Virus record (IMG/VR): IMGVR_UViG_3300013285_000001
Span: 1-60,743 of that record
DNA: 60,743 bases
Origin: a virus
Strand: one strand, 5' to 3'
The notes under the pieces are model-generated. The model was not told the origin of the DNA and searched no databases. It saw only the letters and a list, made by a program, of their open reading frames with translations. A program made the position numbers and the translations under genes. Shown here piece by piece: positions 47,867 through 56,954 of this stretch; position 1 is the stretch's first letter, and every line of letters starts with the position of its first letter.

Positions 47867-48532
47867 ATGGCCCGACGCGACACCGAATTCGACGACCCGA
47901 GCGCACTGCTCAGATCACTCATAGTCGAAACCCCCGCCCCACCAGCGCACCTCCCGACCTACAAAAAGCGCGGTCGCGAAGCTGAACTCGGCCCAGAGAT
48001 AATGATTCGGGGCAAGGGGCGAAATACCAGCCGCAACGCCGACGCAAAGCTGGTCGACGAGAACAAACCCCTCACCGAAAAGCAGCTCATGTTCGTGCGC
48101 GCATGGGCGTCGGGCGAATCAATCAAGACCTCGTCCAAGCGCGCTGGGTATAACGACGCTGGTACGTTCGCTTACCGCATGACCCACATGCCCAACGTGC
48201 TCAAAGCCTTCCACGCGGAGAAGGTGAAATACGAAGAGGCGGGGAAGATGACCCGCAAGCGGGTTATGGACGGGTTACTCGAAGCCGTCGAGATGGCCAA
48301 ACTCATGTCCGAGCCCGCAACCATGGTGTCCGGTTGGCGTGAGGTCGGAAAGATGTGCGGCTACTACGAGCCTGTGAAACACACGCTCGACATCAACGTG
48401 TCTGGTGACGTGACCGTGCGGCAACTCAACGGCATGAGCGACGCCGAGTTGTTGCGGATCATCAAGGGCGCAACTTCCAAGGTCGCAGCCACAGCCCTCA
48501 TCGAACACGACGATGACATCGAAGACGTCTGA
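47867..48532 (+). CDS. terS: Terminase small subunit
   Basis: A 221-residue protein. The basic linker is followed by KPLTEKQLMFVRAWASGESI and KTSSKRAGYNDAGTFAYRMT, the L-T-x-K-Q-x-x-F-V ... A-x-x-A-G-Y helix-turn-helix of small terminase subunits. Then come KAFHAEKVKYEEAGKMTRKR, VMDGLLEAVEMAKL and an acidic tail. It recognises the packaging site and recruits the large subunit, whose gene overlaps its 3' end by 20 bp. Confidence 0.85.
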   Translation: MARRDTEFDDPSALLRSLIVETPAPPAHLPTYKKRGREAELGPEIMIRGKGRNTSRNADAKLVDENKPLTEKQLMFVRAWASGESIKTSSKRAGYNDAGTFAYRMTHMPNVLKAFHAEKVKYEEAGKMTRKRVMDGLLEAVEMAKLMSEPATMVSGWREVGKMCGYYEPVKHTLDINVSGDVTVRQLNGMSDAELLRIIKGATSKVAATALIEHDDDIEDV

Positions 48533-50195
48533 GCCCGATCGCTTCGCCGGCAGTCGAGCCGAGCAAGTAGCCATCGCGGCACAAAGCTCCGAAGCCACCG
48601 AGCCCCTCGTCGCCTTGACCCCAGCGCACATGGCGGCGCAAAAGGAGATGGCCAGCCGTGTGCTGTCCCGTCGGCGACTCCTGCCTTTCGTGCAGCGCAT
48701 GAACGAGCGGTACGACCCGGGCTGGGTTCACGAGGACATCTGCGCCCGGCTGGAGAAGTTCTCCGACGCCGTGGCCGCAGGGCTCAGCCCACGGCTCATG
48801 CTGTTGATGCCGCCACGTCACGGAAAGTCCGAGCTCGCCAGCAAGAACTTCCCCGCGTGGCACCTTGGGCGTCACCCCGACCACGAGTTCATCGCGTGCT
48901 CGTACAACTTGTCGCTGGCGATGGGGTTCTCGCGCAAGGTCAAGCAGATCATCGATGACCCCGCCTACAAGGGCGTGTTCGACACGGTGCTCGACCCCAA
49001 CAACCAGTCCACCGAGGAGTGGGGGCTGGCCGGTCAGCGCGGTGGGTACGTTGCCGCCGGTATCGGGGGACCAATCACGGGCAAGGGCGCAAACTGTCTG
49101 GTCATCGACGACCCGGTGAAAAACGCCGAGGAAGCGGACTCGGCCGATGGGCGCGAGAAGGTCTGGGGGTGGTATCTATCTACCGCTTACACCCGGCTGT
49201 CCCCCGGCGGCGGTGTGCTGGTCATCCAGACGTGGTGGCACGACGATGACCTGGCCGGACGTCTCCAGCAGATGATGCGGCTAGGTTCCGACGACGCCGA
49301 CATCGACCAGTTCGAGGTCATCAAGTACCCAGCGATCGCCATCGCGGATGAATACCTGGACCGTGACACGGGCGGGATTGTTTACGACGAGCCTGGAACT
49401 CCACCGAATGGGAACCAGTTGCTGCGCCTCAAGGACGAGGCGCTGCACCCAGCGCGCTACGACCTGAACAAACTTGCCCGTATACGTGCGCTGAATAGGA
49501 AGTCGGACGGCTCGGACGGTCGGTGGTGGTCTGCGCTGTACCAACAAAACCCCGTCCCTGATGACGGTGGGTATTTCACCAAGAACCAGTTCAAGCGCAC
49601 AGCGCTGCCACCGGTAAACCGCTCCAACGTGTATATCGCGTGGGATTTTGCTATCAGCGAACGAAAGCAAAACGACTACACCGTGGGCTGCGTAGGACTA
49701 CAAGACGACGACGATATGCTGCACGTCGCGGAGGTTGTGAGATTTAAGTCTGGAGATTCATTCTTTATCGTAGAATCTATCTTAAATCTATGTTCGAGAT
49801 GGCCCAGCTCGTCTTTGGTGCTCGGATTTGAAGACGGGCAAATTTACCGCGCTCTCGAAGCTCTATTAAAGAAGCGCATGAGAGAACGCAAGATGTACCC
49901 GGCCATCAAGGTGCTCAAACCCATCAGCGACAAGATGGCCAGAGCCCGAGCCCTGCAGGGCCGGATGCAGCAGGGGATGGTCAGCTTCAACGACAAGGCC
50001 GAGTGGTACGACGAAGCCAGAGCCGAGATGCTCCGGTTTCCTGCGGGGGTTCACGACGATCAGGTGGACTCGCTGGCTTGGATGACCACGATGGTCGTTG
50101 GCCGCGAGGCACCGCGCAAACAGCAGGGCCAGGTTATGAAAAGCTGGAAAGACAAGATTCGCACCAATGGCTCCGTCAGCCACATGGCCGCATAG
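48513..50195 (+). CDS. terL: Terminase large subunit
   Basis: A 560-residue protein with Walker A PPRHGKS at 100-106, Walker B LVIDDP at about 196-201, coupling region TWWHDDDLAGR, and an RNase H-like nuclease with D378 (AWDFAIS), E440 (GFEDGQ) and D515-D516 (AGVHDDQVDSLAW). Complete ATPase and nuclease halves show an intact packaging motor. Length and motifs match P22/N4-gp56-associated podophage enzymes. It uses ATP to move DNA into the prohead and cuts it at the end. Confidence 0.95.
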   Translation: MTSKTSEPDRFAGSRAEQVAIAAQSSEATEPLVALTPAHMAAQKEMASRVLSRRRLLPFVQRMNERYDPGWVHEDICARLEKFSDAVAAGLSPRLMLLMPPRHGKSELASKNFPAWHLGRHPDHEFIACSYNLSLAMGFSRKVKQIIDDPAYKGVFDTVLDPNNQSTEEWGLAGQRGGYVAAGIGGPITGKGANCLVIDDPVKNAEEADSADGREKVWGWYLSTAYTRLSPGGGVLVIQTWWHDDDLAGRLQQMMRLGSDDADIDQFEVIKYPAIAIADEYLDRDTGGIVYDEPGTPPNGNQLLRLKDEALHPARYDLNKLARIRALNRKSDGSDGRWWSALYQQNPVPDDGGYFTKNQFKRTALPPVNRSNVYIAWDFAISERKQNDYTVGCVGLQDDDDMLHVAEVVRFKSGDSFFIVESILNLCSRWPSSSLVLGFEDGQIYRALEALLKKRMRERKMYPAIKVLKPISDKMARARALQGRMQQGMVSFNDKAEWYDEARAEMLRFPAGVHDDQVDSLAWMTTMVVGREAPRKQQGQVMKSWKDKIRTNGSVSHMAA

Positions 50196-50198
50196 CCC

Positions 50199-50606
50199 AT
50201 GGCATTTCGGCTTACGTTCGAGAACCCGTTCAGAGCCGTCGGCCCTGCGTGGTCTCAGGACAACGCGGAGTTTGAGGCGACTCAACCAGGTATTGCTCGG
50301 CGCTTTCTGCGCTCGGTCAACCCGCTGACTGGTTTTGGTTCCGCGCTCGGTCAACTGCACGACGCATCCAGCGAAGGGGACGCCATTGGTATGGGCGAGG
50401 CTGCGGCCCAGGCATTCCCTGCGTTCGGCGCTCTGCGTGCGTACAAGACCATGAACGGCCTGCAGGTGGCCCCGAACGCAATCAAAACAGCCCAGCGCTA
50501 CGGAGAAGCCGCTGCATTAGGGACTGCTGTTGATGTCGCGAACGCTCCCCCCGGGTACGACACCGAACAAACACAGGGACCACGCAATGTCTCACGTCTG
50601 CGCTGA
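50199..50606 (+). CDS. Head-module protein, unknown
   Basis: A 135-residue protein: FENPFRAVGPAWSQDNAEFE, then a Gly/Ala-rich helical middle (AIGMGEAAAQAFPAFGALRA) and a basic end. The middle has a glycine-zipper look. It lies between terminase and DUF5856. The function is unknown. It overlaps the next gene by 20 bp. Confidence 0.65.
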   Translation: MAFRLTFENPFRAVGPAWSQDNAEFEATQPGIARRFLRSVNPLTGFGSALGQLHDASSEGDAIGMGEAAAQAFPAFGALRAYKTMNGLQVAPNAIKTAQRYGEAAALGTAVDVANAPPGYDTEQTQGPRNVSRLR

Positions 50607-51024
50607 ACTGGTTGCGCGCTGCTTCGCGGCCCGCACCACTGCCCACTTCGCCCACCTTGCCACCGCCTCCTACGCCCAGCACATGGCGCTCGGCTCGTTC
50701 TACGACGACATCGCGTCGAACGCAGACGAGTTCGTCGAGAGCTACATGGGCATCTACGGGCAACTCAGTGTCAAGGACTTCCCCGCGCTGCGCTTGTCCA
50801 CCGCGCCAATCATCACCCAGCTGACGGACCTGCGCACGTGGGTGGCTGCGAACAGGGAAGAGTGCTGCGAAGCCTACGACGACAAGGACGACGAGGCCAA
50901 AGAGGCCGATGACGCCGATGACGCCGAATCCGGTGACATCGACAACACGGAGCTCGGCAACTTGATCGACAACATCCTCTCGACGATCGACCGCACGCTC
51001 TACAAGCTGCGTTTCTTGAAGTAA
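50587..51024 (+). CDS. DUF5856-like protein
   Basis: A 145-residue protein from MSHVCAELVARCFAARTTAH. It has THFAHLATASYAQHMALGSF-type and YDDIASNADEFVESYMGIYG segments, matching DUF5856 (H-L-x-T-x-S-Y-A-x-H-x-A-L-G-x-F-Y-D, D-x-F-x-E-x-Y-x-G). The fold resembles ferritin-like/Dps bundles. An acidic linker (DKDDEAKEADDADDAES) precedes a final helix. The role in phages is unknown. Confidence 0.8.
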   Translation: MSHVCAELVARCFAARTTAHFAHLATASYAQHMALGSFYDDIASNADEFVESYMGIYGQLSVKDFPALRLSTAPIITQLTDLRTWVAANREECCEAYDDKDDEAKEADDADDAESGDIDNTELGNLIDNILSTIDRTLYKLRFLK

Positions 51025-51031
51025 GCCCACC

Positions 51032-53188
51032 ATGCCAATCGACACCCATCTCGCCACCAAGGTCTGGGTCCGCTACGCGTGGGCTCGGGACAACGGTCAC
51101 GCCAAATACGTCGACAAGGCCGACAAGTGCGAGAAGTTCTTCGCCGGCGACCAGTGGGACCGCGCCGACAGAGCCGCGCTTGAACTTGTCCGTCGCCCTG
51201 CGCTGACGATCAACAAGATCATCAGTACGGTGTCCAACGTGATGGGCGAGCAGATCTACAACAGGTCTGAGACGAGCTTCAGGCCACGTGGCGGGTCACC
51301 GGCGGACGTCGCCGACGCGCTCAACAAGGTCTACAAGCAGATCAGCGACAACAACCAGCTCGACTGGAAGCGCAGCGACATGTTTGCTGACGGGATCATC
51401 ACCTCACGTGGGTATCTTGATGCCCGAATTGGGTATGGGGACTCGATGCAGGGCGAAGTCCTGATCGAAAATCTAAATCCGAAGAACGTCATTGTTGACC
51501 CTGACGGCGAAGAGTACGACCCTGACTCCTGGTCGGAAGTGTTTGTGACTAAGTGGGTCACAGCCGACGACATCGCGGTTCTTTACAACAAAGAAGACGC
51601 CGAGTTACTGCGAAACCGCGAGCAGAGTTTCTTCCCGTACGGGTATGACTCCATCGAGGCCCACCGGGATCGGTTCGGGGATCGTTTGAATCCCATGTAC
51701 CAAGGCGACTACGACAACTCGGCGGTTTTGCGCAATATCCGCATCATCGAGCGCCAGCACCGGATGCTCGACAGGCAAAAACACTTCGTCAGCCCAGAAA
51801 CTGGGGATATGCGGCCTATCCCAGCCGAGTTTGACCGCAACAAGATCGCGTTCTTCGTGGAGAAGTATGGTTTCCAGGTCACGACGAAGCTGATTCGGCG
51901 TATTCGGTGGACAGTTATCGCCGACAACGTCAAATTGCACGACGACTGGAGCCCATACAAGCATTTCACGGTCGTGCCGTACTTTCCGTACTTCCGGCGG
52001 GGCAACACCATCGGTTTGGTCGAAAACCTGCTGAGTTCGCAGGAGTTGCTCAACAAAGTCACCAGCCAAGAGCTGCACGTCGTCAACACGACCGCGAACT
52101 CTGGATACAAGGTGCGCACCGGCTCGCTGTCGAACATGACGGTTGAAGAGCTGGAGCAAAAGGGTGCGCAAACCGGCCTCGTCATCGAGGTCAACGGTGA
52201 TCCTGACAAGGACGTCCAGAAGATCCAGCCGAACCAAGTCCCGTCGGGGCTCGATCGCATCAGCTTCAAGGCCGAACAGGCGATCAAGACGATCAGCGGC
52301 ATCAACGACTCGATGCAGGGCTTCGACCGTGAGGACGTCGCCGCGAAGGCGATCGACAAGAAGAAACAAAGCGGCGCGACGGGCCTGGCCAAGCCGATGG
52401 ACTCGCTGGTGCGCACCGACTACATCCTCGCTCGCAACATCATCGATTTGGTGCAGGAGTTCTACACCGAAGAGCGCCTGATGACGATCACGCACAACAG
52501 CGCCACGGGTGAGACCGAGACGTTCTCGGTGAACCAAGCCACCCCCGAGGGCACGATCATCAACGATCTGACGCTGGGCGAGTACGACATCATCACCACG
52601 TCTGTGCCGCACCGCGAGACGATGGAAGACAGCCAGTTCGAGCAGGCTGTAGCCATGAAACAAATGGGCGTGGCGATCCCCGACTCGATCCTCATCGACG
52701 CGAGCCGACTGCAGAACAAGAGGGAAATCATCCAAGCTCTGCAGGGCGACAAGAACTCCCCCGAGGCCCAGGCCGCAGCCCAGCTGCAGCAGCGCGCTCA
52801 GCAAGCCGAGGTCAGCAAGACCGAAGGCGAGGCGATGCAAAAGCAAGCCGACGCAGGGCTCAAGCAAGCCAAGACGCAGGAAGTTTCGGCCAAGACGCAA
52901 GTGCTCATGCACACGCCGATCGCCGACCCGAATGCTCAGGATCAAGGACGGCCAGACCCTGAGCTTGAGCAAGCCAAGGCCGAGCACGCCGCCGGAATGG
53001 CAGAGCGCAAGCAGGCCCACGACGAGCAGATGGACTTCATGAACCACGGGCTCCAGCGCGAGACCGATACCAACAAGTTGCGGCTCCAAGCCCAAACCAT
53101 CGCCATGAAGCGCGCCGACGACCGCGCCAAGGCCGACCAACAAGCTGCGTCCGCAGCAAGTAAACCCACCTCCAAAGGACTCAGATGA
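51032..53188 (+). CDS. Portal protein (P22 type)
   Basis: A 718-residue protein. The first 450 residues read KFFAGDQWDRADRAALE, RPALTINKIISTVSNVMGEQ, RSDMFADGIITSRGYLDARI and NPKNVIVDPDGEEYDPDSW, characteristic of P22-like portals. The C-terminal 150 residues are a Gln/Ala/Lys-rich helix (QLQQRAQQAEVSKTEGEAMQ), equivalent to the P22 barrel. It forms the dodecameric ring through which DNA enters. It overlaps the scaffold gene by ATGA. Confidence 0.92.
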   Translation: MPIDTHLATKVWVRYAWARDNGHAKYVDKADKCEKFFAGDQWDRADRAALELVRRPALTINKIISTVSNVMGEQIYNRSETSFRPRGGSPADVADALNKVYKQISDNNQLDWKRSDMFADGIITSRGYLDARIGYGDSMQGEVLIENLNPKNVIVDPDGEEYDPDSWSEVFVTKWVTADDIAVLYNKEDAELLRNREQSFFPYGYDSIEAHRDRFGDRLNPMYQGDYDNSAVLRNIRIIERQHRMLDRQKHFVSPETGDMRPIPAEFDRNKIAFFVEKYGFQVTTKLIRRIRWTVIADNVKLHDDWSPYKHFTVVPYFPYFRRGNTIGLVENLLSSQELLNKVTSQELHVVNTTANSGYKVRTGSLSNMTVEELEQKGAQTGLVIEVNGDPDKDVQKIQPNQVPSGLDRISFKAEQAIKTISGINDSMQGFDREDVAAKAIDKKKQSGATGLAKPMDSLVRTDYILARNIIDLVQEFYTEERLMTITHNSATGETETFSVNQATPEGTIINDLTLGEYDIITTSVPHRETMEDSQFEQAVAMKQMGVAIPDSILIDASRLQNKREIIQALQGDKNSPEAQAAAQLQQRAQQAEVSKTEGEAMQKQADAGLKQAKTQEVSAKTQVLMHTPIADPNAQDQGRPDPELEQAKAEHAAGMAERKQAHDEQMDFMNHGLQRETDTNKLRLQAQTIAMKRADDRAKADQQAASAASKPTSKGLR

Positions 53189-54114
53189 GCGACGACAACA
53201 ACACACCCGACATCGACCGTGGCGACGAGCTCGACACGACGCCCGAAGCAGACGAGGTCGTCGCTCCAGTCGTAAAGGCAGACCCCGTCGTTGAGGTCGA
53301 CCCGGTCGACCCAGATGTCGAGCCGGAAGAAGAAGACGACAAGCCGGAGGCGAAGGCGAAGAAGCCCGACGCCCGCATCCCGCTGTCTCGCCACAAGGAG
53401 ATCTTGGAGAAGGAGCGCTCGGCTCGCTCCGACCTTGAGCGCCAACTGGCCCAGTACCAGCAGGGCAAGCAGGTCGCTGACCTGAACGCCGACATCACGG
53501 CGGTCGAGACCAAAGTGATAGGGCTCGAAAAGCAGTACGCCACGCTGCTGACCGATGGCGAGGTCGATAAGGCCTCTGCGGTCATGACAGAGATTCGCCG
53601 GCTCGAGCGCGACATGTCGGACTACAAGAACGACATGAAGATCCAGGCCGCAGAGAGCCGTGCGACTGAGCGCGCCCGATACAACATCAGCTTGGAGCGC
53701 GTCGAAGTGGCGTACCCGCAGTTGAACCCCGACCACGACGACTTCGACGCTGACTTGCTCACCGACGTGGCCGACTTGAAGACCACCTACGAGCGCAAGG
53801 GGATGACCCCGACCGACGCGCTGCAAAAGGCTGTCAAACGCCTCGCCGGCGCAGAGACCAAGCGCCAAGAAGCTGCCGTCGAAGTCACCCCCAACGTGGA
53901 CGCGAAGGCAGTGGCCGCTGAGCGCAAGAAGGACGCGGTCGGCAAGGCGCTGGCGGCGATCGACAAAACGCCGCCGAGCACGGCCAAGGTTGGCATGGAC
54001 AGCGACCGTGCTGGGGGTTCGATGAATGCCAAAGATGTGATGAAGATGTCCTACAAGGACTTCTCCGCACTGCCTGAAGAATCCCTCGCCCGCATGCGCG
54101 GCGATGAGCTGTAA
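53185..54114 (+). CDS. Scaffolding protein
   Basis: A 309-residue protein of typical scaffold composition: acidic, disordered N-terminus (DELDTTPEADEVVAPVVKAD, EPEEEDDKPEAKAKK), a long coiled coil (residues 70-170: HKEILEKERSARSDLERQLA) and a helical C-terminus with basic K-x-x-K patches before SYKDFSALPEESLARMRGDE. It directs capsid assembly and leaves before packaging. It is located between portal and the rest of the head genes. Confidence 0.85.
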   Translation: MSDDNNTPDIDRGDELDTTPEADEVVAPVVKADPVVEVDPVDPDVEPEEEDDKPEAKAKKPDARIPLSRHKEILEKERSARSDLERQLAQYQQGKQVADLNADITAVETKVIGLEKQYATLLTDGEVDKASAVMTEIRRLERDMSDYKNDMKIQAAESRATERARYNISLERVEVAYPQLNPDHDDFDADLLTDVADLKTTYERKGMTPTDALQKAVKRLAGAETKRQEAAVEVTPNVDAKAVAAERKKDAVGKALAAIDKTPPSTAKVGMDSDRAGGSMNAKDVMKMSYKDFSALPEESLARMRGDEL

Positions 54115-54123
54115 GGAGCCCGC

Positions 54124-54549
54124 ATGAACAACATCACGGACCAGTTGAAGCGTGACGAAGGGATCTGCGAGCACGCGTACAACGATTCGCTTGGGTTCAT
54201 CACGATCGGTTGCGGTCGGCTCATCGACTCGCGCAAGACCAGCTCAGGACTGCGCGAGTCGGAGATCGACTACTTGCTGAACAACGACATCGAGGACAGG
54301 CGCTTCGAGTTGGGGCGCAGCCTGAAGTGGTTCCACGAGCTCGACGATGTGAGGCAGGGCGTGTTGCTGAACATGGCTTTCCAGCTCGGTGTAAATGGGC
54401 TGTTAGGTTTCCCCAAGATGCTCGCCGCAGTGCAAAAGGGCGACTGGGCCACGGCTGCGGTTGAGATGGCGGCATCCAAGTGGTTTCGGCAGACTCCGGC
54501 CCGCGCCGACCGCCTCGCGCTTCAGATGAAGGAGGGCGTATGGCACTGA
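54124..54549 (+). CDS. Lysozyme/endolysin, T4-lysozyme family
   Basis: A 141-residue glycoside hydrolase family 24 muramidase. The catalytic triad E12-x8-D21-x5-T27 is present in KRDEGICEHAYNDSLGFITI. It is followed by GCGR, a helix LNNDIEDRRFELGRSL and W-F-x-x-L-x-x-V-R-Q-x-x-L-L-N-M-A-F-Q-L-G, all typical. There is no signal peptide, so it needs a holin, encoded immediately downstream. It degrades peptidoglycan at the end of infection. Confidence 0.95.
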   Translation: MNNITDQLKRDEGICEHAYNDSLGFITIGCGRLIDSRKTSSGLRESEIDYLLNNDIEDRRFELGRSLKWFHELDDVRQGVLLNMAFQLGVNGLLGFPKMLAAVQKGDWATAAVEMAASKWFRQTPARADRLALQMKEGVWH

Positions 54550-54938
54550 TCGACATCAAAGACCCCGTCACGGCCAGCATCGGGCTAGTGGAAAACGTCG
54601 TCAACAAGATCTGGCCGGACAAGTCCGAGCAAGAGAGGATGCAGATGGCCGGTGCGCTGGCGCTGCTGCAGGGCCAGATGGAGATCAACAAGGCCGAAGC
54701 GTCGAGCAGTTCAGCCTTTACGTCCGGCTGGCGTCCGGCGATCGGCTGGGTGTGCGGTGCTGCGCTCGCGTACACGTATCTCGCCTATCCGCTGCTGGTC
54801 TGGGCCACGGTCGTGTGGTGGCCGGGCATCAAGCCGCCCGTGCTCGGCAACGACGAAATGCTCTATCAGTTGTTGCTGGGGATGCTCGGGATGTCGGGGC
54901 TTCGAAGTTTCGACAAGAGCCGAGGCACCGCGTCGTGA
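54540..54938 (+). CDS. Holin, 3TM family-like
   Basis: A 132-residue protein from MALIDIKDPVTASIGLVENV (ATG at 54540, inside the end of the lysozyme gene). A cytosolic helical N-terminus (PDKSEQERMQMAGALALLQG) is followed by RPAIGWVCGAALAYTYLAYP, a second hydrophobic stretch (LLVWATVVWWPG) and a third (YQLLLGMLGMSGL). The E-x-x-x-S-S-x-F-x-x-G-W-R-P-x-x-G-W motif is that of the holin_3TM family. It makes the membrane lesions that release the endolysin. Confidence 0.88.
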   Translation: MALIDIKDPVTASIGLVENVVNKIWPDKSEQERMQMAGALALLQGQMEINKAEASSSSAFTSGWRPAIGWVCGAALAYTYLAYPLLVWATVVWWPGIKPPVLGNDEMLYQLLLGMLGMSGLRSFDKSRGTAS

Positions 54939-55123
54939 TTCGGTGGCTGGCTACGGTGCTTGTCCTCGCGGGGTGCTCCGTCGTCCCGAAGGACAAGCCC
55001 GACTGCGCGGTCGCCCGCAGGGTGCAGCCAGCCAAGCCGCTCGATGACGCTGTGGAGATGGACTGCCGCAAGATCGGGCAGTTCTTGGTATGCAACCCGC
55101 CGGTGCGACGAGCTTCGTTGTGA
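54935..55123 (+). CDS. Small lipoprotein, o-spanin-like
   Basis: Sixty-two residues from GTG at 54935, overlapping the holin stop as GTGA. A lipoprotein signal (MIRWLATVLVLAGCSVVPKD) has lipobox L-A-G-C at Cys14. The mature part of about 49 residues contains a Cys-x12-Cys pair (CAVARRV, MDCRKIGQFLVCNPP). Its place in the lysis cassette suggests the outer-membrane spanin subunit. No partner inner-membrane spanin is recognised, and the mature part is not Pro-rich, so the call is tentative. Confidence 0.6.
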   Translation: MIRWLATVLVLAGCSVVPKDKPDCAVARRVQPAKPLDDAVEMDCRKIGQFLVCNPPVRRASL

Positions 55124-55126
55124 CCA

Positions 55127-55639
55127 ATGGACTGCCATCACGACGGGGTAGTCAAAAGCGTAGCTAGGGAGATGGGGCGCATGTTGCCGAAGGCTCACTT
55201 CGACGACTTGTTCCAAGAAGGGCGCATCGCCGTGTGGTTGCGCAGGGATGCGCTGACGGAACTCGACGCGGATCACGCCCGCCGCTCAGCTGCACAAACC
55301 GCCCGCTGGGCCATGGTCGATTTCGCCCGCCGAATGTGGCCCGGGCGTGGCAAGCATAAACAAATCATTGGCGGATCAACCGACGACTGGGACGATGGTG
55401 AATATGACCGGCCTGGGCCGGATGACACCTTCGGGTATGCCAGGGCAGCCGAGATGGCTGAGTATTTACCTGAGCGTATTCGTGCGTCGGCTCCGAGAAG
55501 CAGACGGTTCGAGGTATTCGAGCTGGTCGTGCAGGGGTTTACAGGACTAGAAATATCCGAAAGGCTCGGGTTATCCGATAGCGGCGTCAGTCTTCACCGC
55601 ACAGCGATTGCTGCGATTGCAAAGGAGTTTGCCGATTAA
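55127..55639 (+). CDS. Sigma-70-like protein (ECF type)
   Basis: A 170-residue protein. Residues 25-38 read DDLFQEGRIAVWLR, resembling sigma region 2 (D-D-L-x-Q-E-x-x-x-x-x-W). Residues 130-165 (FEVFELVVQGFTGLEISERL, GLSDSGVSLHRTAI) form a region 4 HTH. The central linker is acidic and Gly-rich. It is encoded just before the capsid gene, so it may direct host RNA polymerase to late or capsid promoters. It could instead be a terminase-like or other HTH adaptor. Confidence 0.65.
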   Translation: MDCHHDGVVKSVAREMGRMLPKAHFDDLFQEGRIAVWLRRDALTELDADHARRSAAQTARWAMVDFARRMWPGRGKHKQIIGGSTDDWDDGEYDRPGPDDTFGYARAAEMAEYLPERIRASAPRSRRFEVFELVVQGFTGLEISERLGLSDSGVSLHRTAIAAIAKEFAD

Positions 55640-55783
55640 GTTGTAATCGACGCTCGAAGATACATTACACTATGCGCATTCGATAGGCAGGTCTCGACAG
55701 CACCTCCACTCCCTCGCGCATCGAAGCGACATTCGATAAAGAAATCGTATGTCGTTCTTCGATCACGCATGGAGGTGCCTCAA
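55640..55783 (+). promoter_or_regulatory. Capsid promoter region with CATTCGATA repeats
   Basis: This 144-bp gap is the longest in the head module. It contains two copies of CATTCGATA (55677-55685 and 55730-55738), 53 bp apart, and a strong GGAGGTG ribosome site before the capsid ATG. A separate promoter for the most abundant protein is expected. Recognition by the sigma-like protein is inference. Confidence 0.5.
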
Positions 55784-56929
55784 ATGGCCGTCACAAATTT
55801 TAGCTTGCTCACGTCTGAGCAAAAGACCGTCTGGTCCATGGACTTGTGGAAACAAGCCCGCAATATGTCGTTCGTCAACAAGTTCCTGGGCAAAGGCCCA
55901 AACTCGTTGGTTCAGCATATTACAGAGCTGAAGAAGTCCGAAAAGGGCGCTCGCGCCGTTATTACCTTGCTCGCCGATTTGACTGGCGACGGTGTTGCAG
56001 GCGACCGCACGCTGGAAGGTAATGAAGAATCGATGCAGACCTTTGACCAGGTCATCCGCATCGACCAGCTTCGCCACGCCAATCGCCACGAGGGCCGCAT
56101 GGCCGACCAGAAGTCGGTTGTGGAATTCCGTGGCAACAGCCGCGACGTTCTCGCCTACTGGCTTGCTGACCGTATCGACCAGATGGCGTTCCAGACGCTG
56201 GGTGGTCGCGGCTTCCAGTACAAGCCAAACGGCTCGACCCGCGTTGGTTCGGACCTCCAGTACCTGGAATTCGGCGCTGACGTGACCGCTCCGTCGACCA
56301 AGCGCATGCTGCGCTGGGACAACGTGAACAAGGCACTGAAGGATTCGGCCTCCGGCTCGAACACTTCGGCTGCAATCGTCAACACCGGCGCTGCTGCTGG
56401 TTCGGACTTTCCTGCGTGGCAGACCTTTGTGCAGCTGAAGGCTTACGCCAAGGACCGCTACATCCGTGGCGTGACTGGCGAAGGCGGCGAAGAGACGTAT
56501 CACGCGTTCCTGACCCCGCAGGCCATGGCCAAGTTGAAGGCGGACAACGACTACAACTTGAACCTGCGCCACTCGCTGCAGACCGACAAGAACGACAAGT
56601 TGTTCTCCGGTTCGAGCGTGAAGATCGACGGCATCTACCTGCACGAGTTCCGTCACGTCCCGAACGTGTCCGGCGGCATCTCGGGCACCAACATGTACGG
56701 CTCTGGCCTGAACCTGCCCGGTTCGCAGATCTTGTTCTGTGGCGCTCAAGCACTTGGCATGGCTGACATCGGAGCACCTGAGTGGAACGAGAAGGGCTTC
56801 GACTACGACAACAGCCAAGGCATCTCGGTCGGCAAGATCATGGGCTTCCTGAAGCCTAAGTTCGGCACGATCTACGAAAGCAACACCGTCGAAGACTTCG
56901 GCGTGCTGTCTTGCTACGTCGCGCAGTAA
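55784..56929 (+). CDS. Major capsid protein, N4-gp56 type
   Basis: A 381-residue protein from MAVTNFSLLTSEQKTVWSMD at the ATG at 55784, which follows GGAGG. It continues with ARNMSFVNKFLGKGPNSLVQ, RMADQKSVVEFRGNSRDVLA and FYHAFLTPQAMAKLKADNDY-like elements. These match the N4-gp56 capsid family (HK97 fold) with E-loop and P-domain regions. Composition and codon use (many GCC/AAG/GGC) suggest high expression. Assembly follows the scaffold at 53185-54114. Confidence 0.9.
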   Translation: MAVTNFSLLTSEQKTVWSMDLWKQARNMSFVNKFLGKGPNSLVQHITELKKSEKGARAVITLLADLTGDGVAGDRTLEGNEESMQTFDQVIRIDQLRHANRHEGRMADQKSVVEFRGNSRDVLAYWLADRIDQMAFQTLGGRGFQYKPNGSTRVGSDLQYLEFGADVTAPSTKRMLRWDNVNKALKDSASGSNTSAAIVNTGAAAGSDFPAWQTFVQLKAYAKDRYIRGVTGEGGEETYHAFLTPQAMAKLKADNDYNLNLRHSLQTDKNDKLFSGSSVKIDGIYLHEFRHVPNVSGGISGTNMYGSGLNLPGSQILFCGAQALGMADIGAPEWNEKGFDYDNSQGISVGKIMGFLKPKFGTIYESNTVEDFGVLSCYVAQ

Positions 56930-56954
56930 TTAACGCCAACAGGAGATAAATACC

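Noticed and set aside
51605-53206. 533-codon ORF on the - strand opposite the portal gene
   Set aside because: The + strand frame encodes a clear P22-type portal. The - strand frame is Leu/Val/Arg-rich with no domain, the usual antisense shadow of GC-rich codon bias.
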